A stretch of DNA of 52,477 nt from Clostridia bacterium (GCA_017646745.1 JAGCLY010000069.1:1-52477); one strand, 5' to 3'; shown: positions 43,581 to 51,116, numbered from the stretch's first letter. Numbers and translations: made by a program. The notes: generated from the sequence alone by a model not told the origin.

Positions 43581-44447
43581 ATGCAACCTATTGTTTACTT
43601 TTCAAGAACAATCACGCCCAAGAAGGTGCTTGAGCTGTATAAAAAGCTTGGCAAAAATCTCCCCGGAAAGGTAGCAATTAAAGTTCATTCCGGCGAGAAA
43701 GGCAACCAGAACTTCCTGCGCCCTGACTTTTGGAAGCCTGTTGTTGAATACGTTGGTGGCACCGTTGTTGAGTGCAACACCGCATATGAGGGCGAGAGAA
43801 ACACCACCAAAAAGCACGTAAAACTCTTTGATGACCACGGCTGGACAAAATACTTCCCCGTTGATATCTTGGACGGTGAGGGCCCAGACCTTGAGCTTAA
43901 TATTCCGAACGGCAGAGTTATCAAGAAAAACTACGTTGGAAAAAACATTGAAAACTACGACTCAATGCTCGTTCTTTCCCACTTTAAGGGACACCCTATG
44001 GGCGGGTTTGGCGGTGCGCTGAAGCAACTTTCCATCGGTGTGGCATCCTCCTTTGGCAAGGCATACATTCACGGCGCAGGTGAGCCTGCAAATATCTGGA
44101 CCGCAGATCATGATGCCTTCCTTGAATCTATGGCAGATGCGGCAAACTCTGTGGTTGAGTATTTCAAGGGCAATATTGTTTACGTAAACGTAATGAAAAA
44201 TATGAGCGTCGACTGCGACTGCTGCGCAGTTGCAGAGGATCCCTGCATCGCAGATATCGGAGTTCTCGTTTCAGATGACCCTATTGCTATAGATCAGGCC
44301 TGCATCGACCTCGTTTATGCCTGCTCGGATCCCGGTAAGCCTCATCTTATCGAGCGTATTGAGTCGAGAAATGGCGTTCATACCATTGAGGCGGCAACAG
44401 AGCTTGGATACGGAAGCCGTGAATATCAGCTTATAGAGATTGAATAA
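43581..44447 (+). CDS. DUF362 domain protein
   Basis: 288 aa from the ATG at 43581, one base after the protease stop (TAATATG) and with AAGGAGGGTT upstream; an in-frame start inside the protease gene is less likely. DUF362 features: IKVHSGEKGNQNFLRP, AYEGERNTTKKH, SHFKGHPMGGFGGALKQLSI, and a cysteine cluster VDCDCCAVAEDPCIADIG. The family is linked to Fe-S or metal-dependent redox functions, but a reaction is not established. No ferredoxin domain is fused here. Operon position with a membrane protease and a phosphoribosyltransferase-like protein gives no clear pathway. Confidence 0.9.
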   Translation: MQPIVYFSRTITPKKVLELYKKLGKNLPGKVAIKVHSGEKGNQNFLRPDFWKPVVEYVGGTVVECNTAYEGERNTTKKHVKLFDDHGWTKYFPVDILDGEGPDLELNIPNGRVIKKNYVGKNIENYDSMLVLSHFKGHPMGGFGGALKQLSIGVASSFGKAYIHGAGEPANIWTADHDAFLESMADAANSVVEYFKGNIVYVNVMKNMSVDCDCCAVAEDPCIADIGVLVSDDPIAIDQACIDLVYACSDPGKPHLIERIESRNGVHTIEAATELGYGSREYQLIEIE

Positions 44448-44458
44448 GGAGATAGACC

Positions 44459-45100
44459 ATGCCAAACAGTATTTATACCATAGCGACAAAGCGGCAGAAC
44501 CTGCTTCTGCGTGCGCAAAAGGGACATTTCGCAACCAGCCACAGCCATATAAATTACTTTATTGACGTTACGATGCAGAAATCCCGTCTGTCGGAGGCAA
44601 AGGCTATTGCAGAGGAAATCCTCTCCTATTATCAGTCCACAACAATTATCGATACCATTCTCTGTCTTGACGGAACACAGGTTATTGGCACCTGCCTTGC
44701 AGAAGAGTTAACTAACAACAACTTTATGAATCTCAACGCACACAAGACCATATACGTTATCACTCCCGAGTACACATCTGGTAGCCAGATAATCTTCCGT
44801 GACAATATCGCGCCCGCAATTACCGGCAAAAATGTGCTTATTCTTGCCGCATCCGTGGTAACAGGATATACCGCAAAATCTGCCATAGAGGCAATAACCT
44901 ACTATGGCGGAAGAGTTGCAGGAATCTCCTCAATATTTGCCACCCAAGACAGCTTTATGGGATACAACGTTGTATCTGCATTTAATCCTAACGATATTCC
45001 CGGCTACAACTCATACGCACCACATGAGTGCCCTATGTGCAAGGAGGGCCACAGAATCGAGGGTCTGGTAAACAGCTTCGGCTTCTCAAAGCTTATTTAA
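44459..45100 (+). CDS. Phosphoribosyltransferase-like protein (orotate PRTase fold)
   Basis: 213 aa; ATG preceded by AAGGAGATAGACC. The fold follows orotate phosphoribosyltransferase: TKRQNLLLRAQKGHFATSHS at the start, a hood with INYFIDVT, and a core VLILAASVVTGYTAKSAIEA where the PRPP loop should be. The usual pair of acidic residues in that loop (VDDVxTTG) is replaced by AAS, so activity as a normal PRTase is doubtful. A CPMC motif near residue 193 may bind zinc. Last gene of the unit; the shared terminator follows. Confidence 0.75.
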   Translation: MPNSIYTIATKRQNLLLRAQKGHFATSHSHINYFIDVTMQKSRLSEAKAIAEEILSYYQSTTIIDTILCLDGTQVIGTCLAEELTNNNFMNLNAHKTIYVITPEYTSGSQIIFRDNIAPAITGKNVLILAASVVTGYTAKSAIEAITYYGGRVAGISSIFATQDSFMGYNVVSAFNPNDIPGYNSYAPHECPMCKEGHRIEGLVNSFGFSKLI

Positions 45101-45108
45101 TAAAAATT

Positions 45109-45138
45109 GCCGATGAGCAAAGTGAAATGCTCATCGGC
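45109..45138. terminator. Bidirectional terminator
   Basis: 11-bp stem (GCCGATGAGCA / TGCTCATCGGC) with an 8-nt loop, T tracts on both strands (GCTTTTTA on plus, AATTTTTA on minus). It serves the protease operon from the left and the PHP gene from the right. Confidence 0.85.
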
Positions 45139-45143
45139 GCTTT

Positions 45144-45989
45144 TTATATCATTTTTTCACGGTACTCTTTAAAAGCGTGGTAAACGCAATCGTCAATATT
45201 AAGGTTTCCCTTGCCTACTCCAAGCATTACACCCGGCTTTATGCTTCCGTGGTAGTCGCTGCCTCCGCTTTCCAACAGACCGAACTCCTTTGCTATTTCC
45301 TTGGACACAGTTATCTTTTCGTCCGAATAGGAGGAATGCATGGTTTCAATACCTACAAGTCCTGCATCTATCAGGTCCGGCAGCATAGATCGCAGATAAT
45401 CTGCATCAACCTCCTTCAGCGGATGAGCAAGAACAGGCAGGGCCTTTATTCCTCTAAGGAATCTTATTGCATCGGAAAGCTCCAGCCTTTTGGGTGGAAT
45501 GTAAAAGCCGCATTTTTCGTCCAGCAACCTGTCAAACGCCTCATTTATAGAGCCTACATATCCCTGCTCTACAAGCTCAGCGGCAATGTGGGCACGATTT
45601 ACGTTTCCTTTCACATTCCTCGACTTTATTACAGAATAATCAAGTCTGTACCCCGCCTCACAAAGACGGTTGACCAGCGCAATATTACTCTGCTCCTTCA
45701 GCATATGATACTCTGTGCAAAGGCGCTCGACCTCATCATAAAATTTAGGCTCGATAAAAAGCCCCAGCAGGTGAAATTCCTTGCCCCCGTAAACGGTTGA
45801 CAGCTCTGTGCCTCCTATGGCAGTAAATCCAAACCTATCCGCCTCGTCTAAAAACTCCGGCAAACCTGTCACCGTGTTATGGTCAGTCAAGGCAATTATT
45901 AAGCCTAGCCTTTTTGCCTCGGCGGCAAGCTCTCTTGGTGTCGAACTACCGTCGGAATGATTTGTATGTGTGTGGAGATCACAACTCAT
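45144..45989 (-). CDS. PHP-domain phosphoesterase (RNase AM / YciV-like)
   Basis: 281 aa; ATG at 45989 with AAGGAGAGGGAAA upstream. Metal-binding PHP motifs are complete: CDLHTHTNHSDGS, LTDHNTV, GGTELSTV, VNRAHIA, PVLAHPL, GSDYHG. Relatives hydrolyse 3',5'-bisphosphate nucleotides or trim RNA 5' ends. Cytoplasmic. It lies 36 nt downstream of a small frameshifted gene on the same strand and shares a bidirectional terminator with the protease operon. Confidence 0.93.
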   Translation of the reverse strand: MSCDLHTHTNHSDGSSTPRELAAEAKRLGLIIALTDHNTVTGLPEFLDEADRFGFTAIGGTELSTVYGGKEFHLLGLFIEPKFYDEVERLCTEYHMLKEQSNIALVNRLCEAGYRLDYSVIKSRNVKGNVNRAHIAAELVEQGYVGSINEAFDRLLDEKCGFYIPPKRLELSDAIRFLRGIKALPVLAHPLKEVDADYLRSMLPDLIDAGLVGIETMHSSYSDEKITVSKEIAKEFGLLESGGSDYHGSIKPGVMLGVGKGNLNIDDCVYHAFKEYREKMI

Positions 45990-46025
45990 TTTCCCTCTCC
46001 TTACCTTTTGTTAGCCCCCTGTGGG

Positions 46026-46236
46026 TCAATCCTGCTCCATATTATAAAGCAGCGTGTATACTTTCTCTTTAATTTCATGCCAGAAGGTTGTATCCTCAGA
46101 CGACCAGCCGCCGAACCAATCTCGGTTGAAATGCTCAAGAAAATATCTTCCCCTTTCATCTGTGTAATAGCCCGTGTAAAGCGAAAAATCCTCGCCCGTA
46201 TCGTTTGCGAAGCTCTGTAATCACAGCCTTATACAC
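46026..46236 (-). pseudogene. Small gene with one-base frameshift, unknown family
   Basis: Not an intact frame, but both parts read well. From about 46236: VYKAVITELRKRYG. Then, after one extra C in the GGGC near 46193, EDFSLYTGYYTDERGRYFLEHF and FNRDWFGGWSSEDTTFWHEI, to the TGA at 46026. The 211-nt length is 70 codons plus one base, as expected for a single insertion. I do not recognise the protein. It ends 36 nt before the PHP gene and would share its transcript. An assembly error cannot be excluded. Confidence 0.5.
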
Positions 46237-46395
46237 CTGTCTGAGTTTGTGTTTACTGAAATTATATCATAAATTGCTGATATTTTCAAGCTGATAAATG
46301 TAAAAAATGATGTAGTGGTCAAGCATCACATCATTGCGACCAAAGGGAGCAGCATCATTATGAGCGAGGCGAATAGCAACAATGTGTGAAAAAAA

Positions 46396-46413
46396 GACGA
46401 GGAAAATCTCGTC
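46396..46413 (-). terminator. Terminator of pfkA
   Basis: 6-7 bp stem (GACGAG / CTCGTC) with a short A-rich loop and T tracts on both sides; 45 nt past the pfkA stop, with TTTTTTTC on the minus strand. Confidence 0.7.
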
Positions 46414-46458
46414 CTTTTTTATCTACAAAACTGCTTTCAAATATTAATTGGTTAAAAA

Positions 46459-47580
46459 TTAGTCACCGAAGCAGATGCCCATAGCCTTTGCCAGGGTTAC
46501 GTACTCGCCATTGGGATCAACGTTCTTGGTCTTCTGACCGATTACATCCTCAAGAGAAACGTCTATGATCTTGTCGCCTCTAAGCGCTACCATTCTGCCA
46601 AAGCCACCGTTCATGCAAAGCTCTACAGCCGCATATCCGTAACGTGCAGAAAGAATTCTGTCGCGAGAGGTAGGAGTACCGCCACGCTGAATATGACCAA
46701 GAGTTGTTGCTCTTGCCTCAGAACCGGTAAGCTTCTCAAGCTGATCAGCAACGAGCGCACCAACACCGCCAAGACGAATAGAATCCGCACTGTCCTCAAT
46801 GATCTTGGAAACAACCTGCTTACCGTCAAGCGACTTTGCGCCCTCAGCAACTGCAACGATGGAGAAGTCCTTGCCGTTAGCCTTATCCTTCTGAATCTTC
46901 TCTGCAACCTTGTTGATGTCGTAGGGGATCTCGGGAATAAGAATAGCATCAGCCGCACCTGCAATACCCGCGTGGAGTGTCATCCAGCCTGCGCCTCTAC
47001 CCATGATCTCAACAACCATGATTCTGTGGTGAGACATACCGGTGGTACGTACTCTGTCAAGGCCGTCTGTTGCAACGGTAACCGCGGTGTCAAAGCCAAA
47101 TGTATAATCGGTGTGTGCAAGGTCGTTGTCGATAGTCTTGGGAATACCGATAACCTTTACACCCTTACGTGCAAAATCTCTTGCAGAGGTAAGAGAGCCG
47201 TCACCGCCAAGAATAAAGATCGCATCAATGCCTGCTTTCTTAAGGTTCTCTACTGCAACGTCAGAGGCATCCTCGTAAACAAGCTTGCCATTCTCGTCAC
47301 GAACGAGATTGCCGTTCTCATCCTTTACGGGATACTGGAACAGGTTGTCCTTGTTAGAGCTGTAAAGAATAGTACCACCCTTGGTGAAAATGTCCTCTAC
47401 GTCCTCAAGACCGAGCTTGATAAAATCACCGTGATAAAGTCCGAAGTAACCGTGACGAACACCCATAACCTCAAGACCGTACTTGGTGATTGCAGTCTTG
47501 GTAACTGCACGAATTACGGGGTTAAGACCGGGGCAGTCACCGCCGGCGGTAAGTATTGCAACCTTCTTAATTTCTTTCAT
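46459..47580 (-). CDS. pfkA: 6-phosphofructokinase
   Basis: 373 aa from the ATG at 47580 (MKEIKKVAILTAGGDCPGLN), preceded by AAAGGAAATACGAAAATT; an in-frame ATG 105 nt upstream would add an untypical leader. It phosphorylates fructose-6-phosphate in glycolysis. Motifs: GGDCPGLN, GGDGS (about 125-129), PKTIDND (about 147-153), VEIMGRGAGWM, LGHIQRGG. Gly in GGDGS is typical of ATP enzymes; Lys in PKTIDND is typical of pyrophosphate-type or group III enzymes. The phosphoryl donor is therefore uncertain. A tandem DENGNLVRDENGKLV insert lies at about 87-101. Single-gene unit. Confidence 0.93.
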   Translation of the reverse strand: MKEIKKVAILTAGGDCPGLNPVIRAVTKTAITKYGLEVMGVRHGYFGLYHGDFIKLGLEDVEDIFTKGGTILYSSNKDNLFQYPVKDENGNLVRDENGKLVYEDASDVAVENLKKAGIDAIFILGGDGSLTSARDFARKGVKVIGIPKTIDNDLAHTDYTFGFDTAVTVATDGLDRVRTTGMSHHRIMVVEIMGRGAGWMTLHAGIAGAADAILIPEIPYDINKVAEKIQKDKANGKDFSIVAVAEGAKSLDGKQVVSKIIEDSADSIRLGGVGALVADQLEKLTGSEARATTLGHIQRGGTPTSRDRILSARYGYAAVELCMNGGFGRMVALRGDKIIDVSLEDVIGQKTKNVDPNGEYVTLAKAMGICFGD

Positions 47581-47887
47581 AATTTTCGTATTTCCTTTAT
47601 ATATAAAATTTATCTTCATCGAAAAATTCGCTTGGTCGCAGTATAACCAAGCCAACCATGCCACGCAACAAAATCGCATTGACAAATTTCGCTAATTATA
47701 ACATAAAATCAAGATTTTTGCAATAGTTTTCTTAATATTTTTTGATATTTTTTTATCAAGTATATGTAATTAAATGTTATTAATAAAATTGCAATAAAAA
47801 ACAGAACACAAGACACACAGATGTTAGCTTTATGGGTGATCATAAAACGAAATCACAGGGAGAATGTGTGAAGGTTAAAAGATGAAG
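47581..47887. other. Upstream region of pfkA, no gene
   Basis: A plausible minus-strand promoter (TTGCGT, 17 nt, TATACT) lies at about 47642-47670. The remainder, to the tRNA-derived element at 47888, is AT-rich without a convincing coding sequence. Confidence 0.4.
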
Positions 47888-48148
47888 CTGCGGAGATGGG
47901 ATTTTTCATTGCCCCGTCTGCTTTTGTGTCGTGTTGAACCTCATGACACACCGCACAAGTCGCATAGTAAAAGATTGCGTGAGCGAGGCGGGTTATCTGC
48001 TATTCGTCGGGCGGACACGACGAATGACGCAGTATGCCGACACTGCGGTGTCGGACATAGACCCCGACGGCATTCTGCGCTTTGCTTGAATGCTCGGCCA
48101 TAGAGCGTAGCTCGTGAGGTTCAAAATCCCATCAATCTCGGCAACCAA
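47888..48148. repeat. tRNA-fMet-derived inverted-repeat element, copy A
   Basis: Starts with tgcggagatgggattt (minus-strand 3' end of tRNA-fMet), interrupted in the T loop by about 27 nt, then ttgaacctcatgac. It ends with the same tRNA end on the plus strand: gtgaggttcaaaatcccatc and ctcggcaacca. Inside are two perfect hairpins (ATTCGTC/GACGAAT, CCGACAC/GTGTCGG). Similar in layout to copy B at 51117-51353; shared inner words include ccgcacaag.cgcatagt and catagagcg. No gene: the plus-strand frame here lacks a ribosome site and is repeat sequence. Confidence 0.7.
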
Positions 48149-48158
48149 AGAAAAGAAA

Positions 48159-48190
48159 AAACTCGGTACACCAAACGGTGTTCCGAGTTT
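48159..48190 (-). terminator. Terminator behind the tRNA-fMet fragment
   Basis: Hairpin AAACTCGG...CACC / GGTG...CCGAGTTT with TTTTTTC following on the minus strand. Same place and type as the terminator of the intact tRNA-fMet, but different stem sequence. Confidence 0.7.
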
Positions 48191-48193
48191 CTT

Positions 48194-48240
48194 TGGTTGC
48201 GGAGATGGGATTTGAACCTCATGACCTTCGGGTTATGAGC
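48194..48240 (-). pseudogene. tRNA-fMet 3' fragment, probable att copy
   Basis: 47 nt identical to positions 51399-51445, i.e. CCA end through the anticodon loop of the initiator tRNA, including its unusual extra T-arm base. The 5' half is missing. An intact tRNA at one end and a 3' fragment at the other is the normal result of integration into a tRNA gene, so this can be read as the second attachment site of the 48.2-51.4 kb segment. Confidence 0.75.
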
Positions 48241-48510
48241 TGATAAAACGATCTATGCCTTGGCTTCGAAAGCCTTGTCAGCCCTGGGTTTTTAGCCATA
48301 AAACCGTAGAAAAACCCGACCGACACGCACAAAAAGTAATAGGTTAAATTCATTTTTTTATTATCCTTATGGTATTACCACGGAAGATCATAAGAAACAA
48401 TATCTAGCAAAATACACACTCCGCATAAAACTTTTATGTTGTTTAAAGTCCGTTATTCATTCAAAAATGTAAACTTTTTGTAAACACTGTGTTTTTGTTC
48501 AAAAAAGCTA
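48241..48510. other. Gene-free left part of the putative integrated segment
   Basis: No open frame with a start and ribosome site is seen. AT-rich; contains short repeats such as cgaaagccttgtcagccctggg and an inverted TGTAAAC...GTAAACA pair near 48468, none assignable. Confidence 0.4.
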
Positions 48511-48539
48511 TTGACTTTCTATAGATTATAGTGTATATT
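48511..48539 (+). promoter_or_regulatory. Promoter of leader/attenuator RNA
   Basis: TTGACT, 17-nt spacer, TATATT; transcription should start near 48546, giving a leader RNA of about 120 nt up to the terminator at 48666. Confidence 0.75.
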
Positions 48540-48572
48540 CTAAGTGAGATAAATATTTAGGAGACAGATCCT

Positions 48573-48602
48573 ATGCGAACATTCTTAGGAAACGCCATTT
48601 AA
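48573..48602 (+). CDS. Nine-codon leader peptide candidate
   Basis: ATG with TTTAGGAGACAGATCCT upstream encodes MRTFLGNAI and stops. It lies between a good promoter and an intrinsic terminator. TCCTA (48568-48572) can pair either with the upstream AGGA of the ribosome site or with TAGGA (48586-48590), so ribosome position could switch RNA structure. This is the layout of transcription or translation attenuators, for example those before ribosome-targeting antibiotic resistance genes. No resistance gene follows. Confidence 0.5.
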   Translation: MRTFLGNAI

Positions 48603-48641
48603 CGCATTTTTCGACGATTAATAGCAAAGAAATATTAGCTG

Positions 48642-48666
48642 CCGCCTTAAATAGGCGGTTTTTTTA
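48642..48666 (+). terminator. Terminator of the leader RNA
   Basis: CCGCCT-TAAAT-AGGCGG followed by TTTTTTTA. It would stop the transcript 218 nt before the 307-aa gene. Confidence 0.85.
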
Positions 48667-48679
48667 TTTATCTCGTAAA

Positions 48680-48766
48680 TTACACAAAAAAAGAAACCAG
48701 AACAAAAGTAGTGGCCGCTACAGTTGCTCTGGCTATAGAGGGGGGATTGAAATCACTGATGGGCAT
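48680..48766 (-). other. Possible small hydrophobic peptide or antisense RNA
   Basis: Minus-strand frame of 28 codons (MPISDFNPPSIARATVAATT then FVLVSFFV) with a hydrophobic end. Upstream on the minus strand is an extended -10 (TGATATAAT near 48790) but no clear ribosome site. The plus strand of the same place has a GAGGGGGG tract and a frame EITDGHVIQSIQNYY, reminiscent of short holin-like toxins. Probably a decayed small toxin or RNA module; coding is doubtful. Confidence 0.25.
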
Positions 48767-48883
48767 GTAATTCAATCAATACAGAACTATTATATCACCT
48801 ACATGCACCGTTTGTGTTAACAAATTGTTAATTTTTTAATCTTTCCTTTCTTTTTTTAATACTTTTAAAAAACGGAGGAAATT

Positions 48884-49807
48884 ATGCTTAAAAAAGTTAA
48901 TTTTTCACAAAAGTTTGGCCTGAACATCTCGGGTCACCATGATATCGATTTCGTCGATATTAACATTGAGGGAGATAGCCTTTTATTTATTGACCCATGT
49001 TTAATTGAATGTTGCAACGACGATTTATCAAAAACATGTAGTGCAACAATAAGTGACTATTTCGGGAAATTATACACCGTTTTAAAAGACGATAACGTCC
49101 CTGAAATTTATCGTCACCTCAGCCATTTAGGAGAGCGCAACGAGGCACGTCTTGGATATGGAAACGGCAGAAATGGTAAAGCAAAAACAGCCGAAGGAAT
49201 GATAAAAACCCTTTCAGGTTTACGTCGTCTTATTACTGACGGTATACCACTTGAAAAAGCCATTGATATTCCCATATTAATGCCCAGATTTGAAAGGGAT
49301 TGTATGTCCGACATGTTGCTGAACGTTTTGTACAAGCCACTATCCGAATATACTATTCAGCAGTGTCAGCTATGGGGTATACCTACCGTATATTCAACAG
49401 CAACAAAATACTACTGGGATTTTGAGGAACATTGTTGGAAAATTTATCATGGTAAAAGTTTGGTAATAGGTGGAGAAACAATACTTCTTGTACCCAAAAG
49501 ATATGTTTGTAAGGGGTTGTATTATTCTACTTCTCACTTTTTCCTATCTAAAATTGCTCCTATGCTTCAAAATCGTGACGTTGTAATTATTGATGGCAAG
49601 CAGCAGAAACCTAACAAGCAAGAAGTTAAAAAAGCAGAAAGCAAAGAACATGGCTCTCTGTTGGATGCGACTGTTACTTATGCAAAGATTTATCCTAAAC
49701 TGTTATCAGAGTATCACGCAGATATTCCAATAAAATACTATCAAAGATGTCTCTCAGACGATGTGTTAGACAAGCTATTATACGGCACGATGACAGAAAG
49801 CGCATAA
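48884..49807 (+). CDS. Protein of unknown function in the tRNA-fMet segment
   Basis: 307 aa; ATG after AAACGGAGGAAATT. I do not recognise the family. Visible features: an N-terminal beta-rich region FSQKFGLNISGHHDIDFVDI and GDSLLFIDPCLIECC, a basic middle LGYGNGRNGKAKTAEGMIK, a WGIPTVYST segment, VPKRYVCKGLYYSTSHFF, and a Lys-rich QKPNKQEVKKAESKEHGS near 245-262. No signal peptide or membrane helix. AT-rich compared with the core genes around it, which fits acquired DNA. Cargo position in an integrated remnant makes a defence or element-maintenance role possible, but nothing in the sequence proves it. Confidence 0.8.
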   Translation: MLKKVNFSQKFGLNISGHHDIDFVDINIEGDSLLFIDPCLIECCNDDLSKTCSATISDYFGKLYTVLKDDNVPEIYRHLSHLGERNEARLGYGNGRNGKAKTAEGMIKTLSGLRRLITDGIPLEKAIDIPILMPRFERDCMSDMLLNVLYKPLSEYTIQQCQLWGIPTVYSTATKYYWDFEEHCWKIYHGKSLVIGGETILLVPKRYVCKGLYYSTSHFFLSKIAPMLQNRDVVIIDGKQQKPNKQEVKKAESKEHGSLLDATVTYAKIYPKLLSEYHADIPIKYYQRCLSDDVLDKLLYGTMTESA

Positions 49808-49850
49808 AAACAAAAATGCACAATGGTGATATGTGCATTATATCTTCAGG

Positions 49851-49879
49851 ACGACTCTACGGCCAAGAGTCGTTTTTTT
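49851..49879 (+). terminator. Terminator of the 307-aa gene
   Basis: 8-bp stem (ACGACTCT / AGAGTCGT) with a 7-nt loop and a run of six or more T, 44 nt past the stop. Confidence 0.85.
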
Positions 49880-49913
49880 AGACGATGACTCTTTATGAAT
49901 CATCGTCTTTCTC

Positions 49914-50060
49914 TTATGCCTTCCTCAGCATGATAGCATCCAACTTTGCGGCGGCATCTATATCCATCTCGGGGAGTACGTGAGTATATGTATTGAGGGT
50001 TATATTCACATCCGAGTGACCGAGCCTCTGCTGTACTACTCTTGGATTGACATCTGTCAA
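49914..50060 (-). pseudogene. Tyrosine integrase, C-terminal fragment
   Basis: Minus-strand frame ending at 49914-49916 reads DVNPRVVQQRLGHSDVNITL then NTYTHVLPEMDIDAAAKLDA. This is the end of a phage or ICE tyrosine recombinase: RLGHS carries the conserved His region and NTYTHV the catalytic tyrosine. Upstream of about 50058 the similarity stops abruptly, so the N-terminal domain and most of the catalytic domain are gone. It ties the 48.2-51.4 kb segment to site-specific integration. Because it is short it lacks a start codon and is missed by length-limited gene callers. Confidence 0.85.
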
Positions 50061-50079
50061 TAATATTATTGCCTACTCC

Positions 50080-50493
50080 TTAATTAGAACGAATAAATAT
50101 CTCTGCATCCTTCAAAATGTTTTTTGTTTCTTCAAAAGTTAATATCTTTAATGCATCTTGGTAAGAAACAAAACTTGCTTCTGCAACCTCCGACTCTTGA
50201 CAAATTATTTTATCTGATGTACATTCGCCAAGAAAATATACCGATTGCTTTATTGTATCAGGTACTCTACGCAACTCATATTCGATTTGTCGCCTAAAAC
50301 CTTGAATAACTTTAACGTCAACACCTGTTTCTTCCTTCAGCTCACGAACAGCCGTTTCGAGCTCGCTTTCTCCAGACTCCATATGCCCTTTAGAAAAACC
50401 AACATCACCATTTAGACTTTTGATTATTAAGTAATAATTCACGTTTTCTATTCGTTTAAAAACAACAAAACCACAAGATTTTATGTATTTCAT
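50080..50493 (-). CDS. Nudix hydrolase (Ap4A hydrolase-like)
   Basis: 137 aa. Complete Nudix box: GHMESGE, seven residues, RELKEETGV (about 37-59), matching GX5EX7REUXEEXGU. N-terminal SCGFVVFKRI and FSKGHMESGE match the diadenosine-tetraphosphatase subgroup, which splits Ap4A or similar nucleotides in the cytoplasm. It starts 4 nt after the cupin stop on the same strand, so the two form one unit. Located in the integrated segment just after the integrase remnant. Confidence 0.92.
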   Translation of the reverse strand: MKYIKSCGFVVFKRIENVNYYLIIKSLNGDVGFSKGHMESGESELETAVRELKEETGVDVKVIQGFRRQIEYELRRVPDTIKQSVYFLGECTSDKIICQESEVAEASFVSYQDALKILTFEETKNILKDAEIFIRSN

Positions 50494-50496
50494 GCT

Positions 50497-50964
50497 TTAT
50501 TCACCTTCGTAATAATCAACATTATCTGCATTTGAGTAAAGCTTGTTTATTCCCATACCCCACACACCAATTTTATCGGAATCAGGATAGATTGTAATAT
50601 CTATATCGTGTACTACGTCAAAATCGATATAAACAAGGTTTTCTGTGTCGGATGAATTTGTCAACTTATGTGCACCATCCTCGCCGGTAGGGAAGAAAAG
50701 CAGATCTCCTGCACAAACTTTGCGTTCGCCACTTGGAGTTCTCAAAATTCCTTCGCCGCTAATGATATAGTATGTTTCTTCATTGTTGTGATGAAAATGA
50801 TAGGGATATGCCGCTTTTTTGGGGGGTATCTCATAAATGCTAACCAAAGAGTTCTTAGCAACGCCGAAAGGTACAAACTTGCGACGATAGTATTCATAGT
50901 TCTCATGTTCTTTTTTGTGGCTTTTAGGTATGTTGTCGATTGACTCGTGTTTGATTTCGCTCAT
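50497..50964 (-). CDS. Cupin-domain protein
   Basis: 155 aa; ATG at 50964 with TATGGAGGTGTTTAT upstream. Single cupin: metal motif YPYHFHHNNEETYYIISGEG (about 73-92) and second motif GDLLFFPTGEDGAHKLTN. No signal peptide. Such proteins are metal-dependent isomerases, dioxygenases or ligand-binding proteins; the substrate cannot be read here. First gene of a two-gene unit with the Nudix hydrolase. Confidence 0.9.
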   Translation of the reverse strand: MSEIKHESIDNIPKSHKKEHENYEYYRRKFVPFGVAKNSLVSIYEIPPKKAAYPYHFHHNNEETYYIISGEGILRTPSGERKVCAGDLLFFPTGEDGAHKLTNSSDTENLVYIDFDVVHDIDITIYPDSDKIGVWGMGINKLYSNADNVDYYEGE

Positions 50965-50991
50965 ATAAACACCTCCATAAAGTTTAAATGC

Positions 50992-51020
50992 ATTATATCA
51001 CATTTTTGTCGTAATAGCAA
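50992..51020 (-). promoter_or_regulatory. Promoter of the cupin-Nudix unit
   Basis: Minus strand TTGCTA, 17-nt spacer, TATAAT, about 28 nt before the cupin ATG. Confidence 0.75.
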
Positions 51021-51116
51021 TATTTTTTAAGTCTATTAATTACTTATATTTTGGGCACCGTCGCGTGTGCTTGGATTGATACAAGTCAGATCGGTACTAC
51101 AAACGTTTTTTGACAA

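Noticed and set aside
45957..46220. 87-aa plus-strand frame over the frameshifted gene
   Set aside because: The minus strand gives better protein-like sequence and the right spacing to the PHP gene.
47581..47685. Longer start for phosphofructokinase
   Set aside because: The added 35 residues are hydrophobic and unlike any PFK N-terminus; the promoter region lies there.
47882..48103. 73-aa plus-strand frame in element A
   Set aside because: Lies inside the tRNA-derived repeat, has no ribosome site and reads through hairpins.
51061..51105. Second integrase fragment suggested by cttggattgatacaagtca similar to cttggattgacatctgtca at 50041
   Set aside because: The match is short and the translation does not continue as integrase; chance or a tiny scar cannot be told apart.
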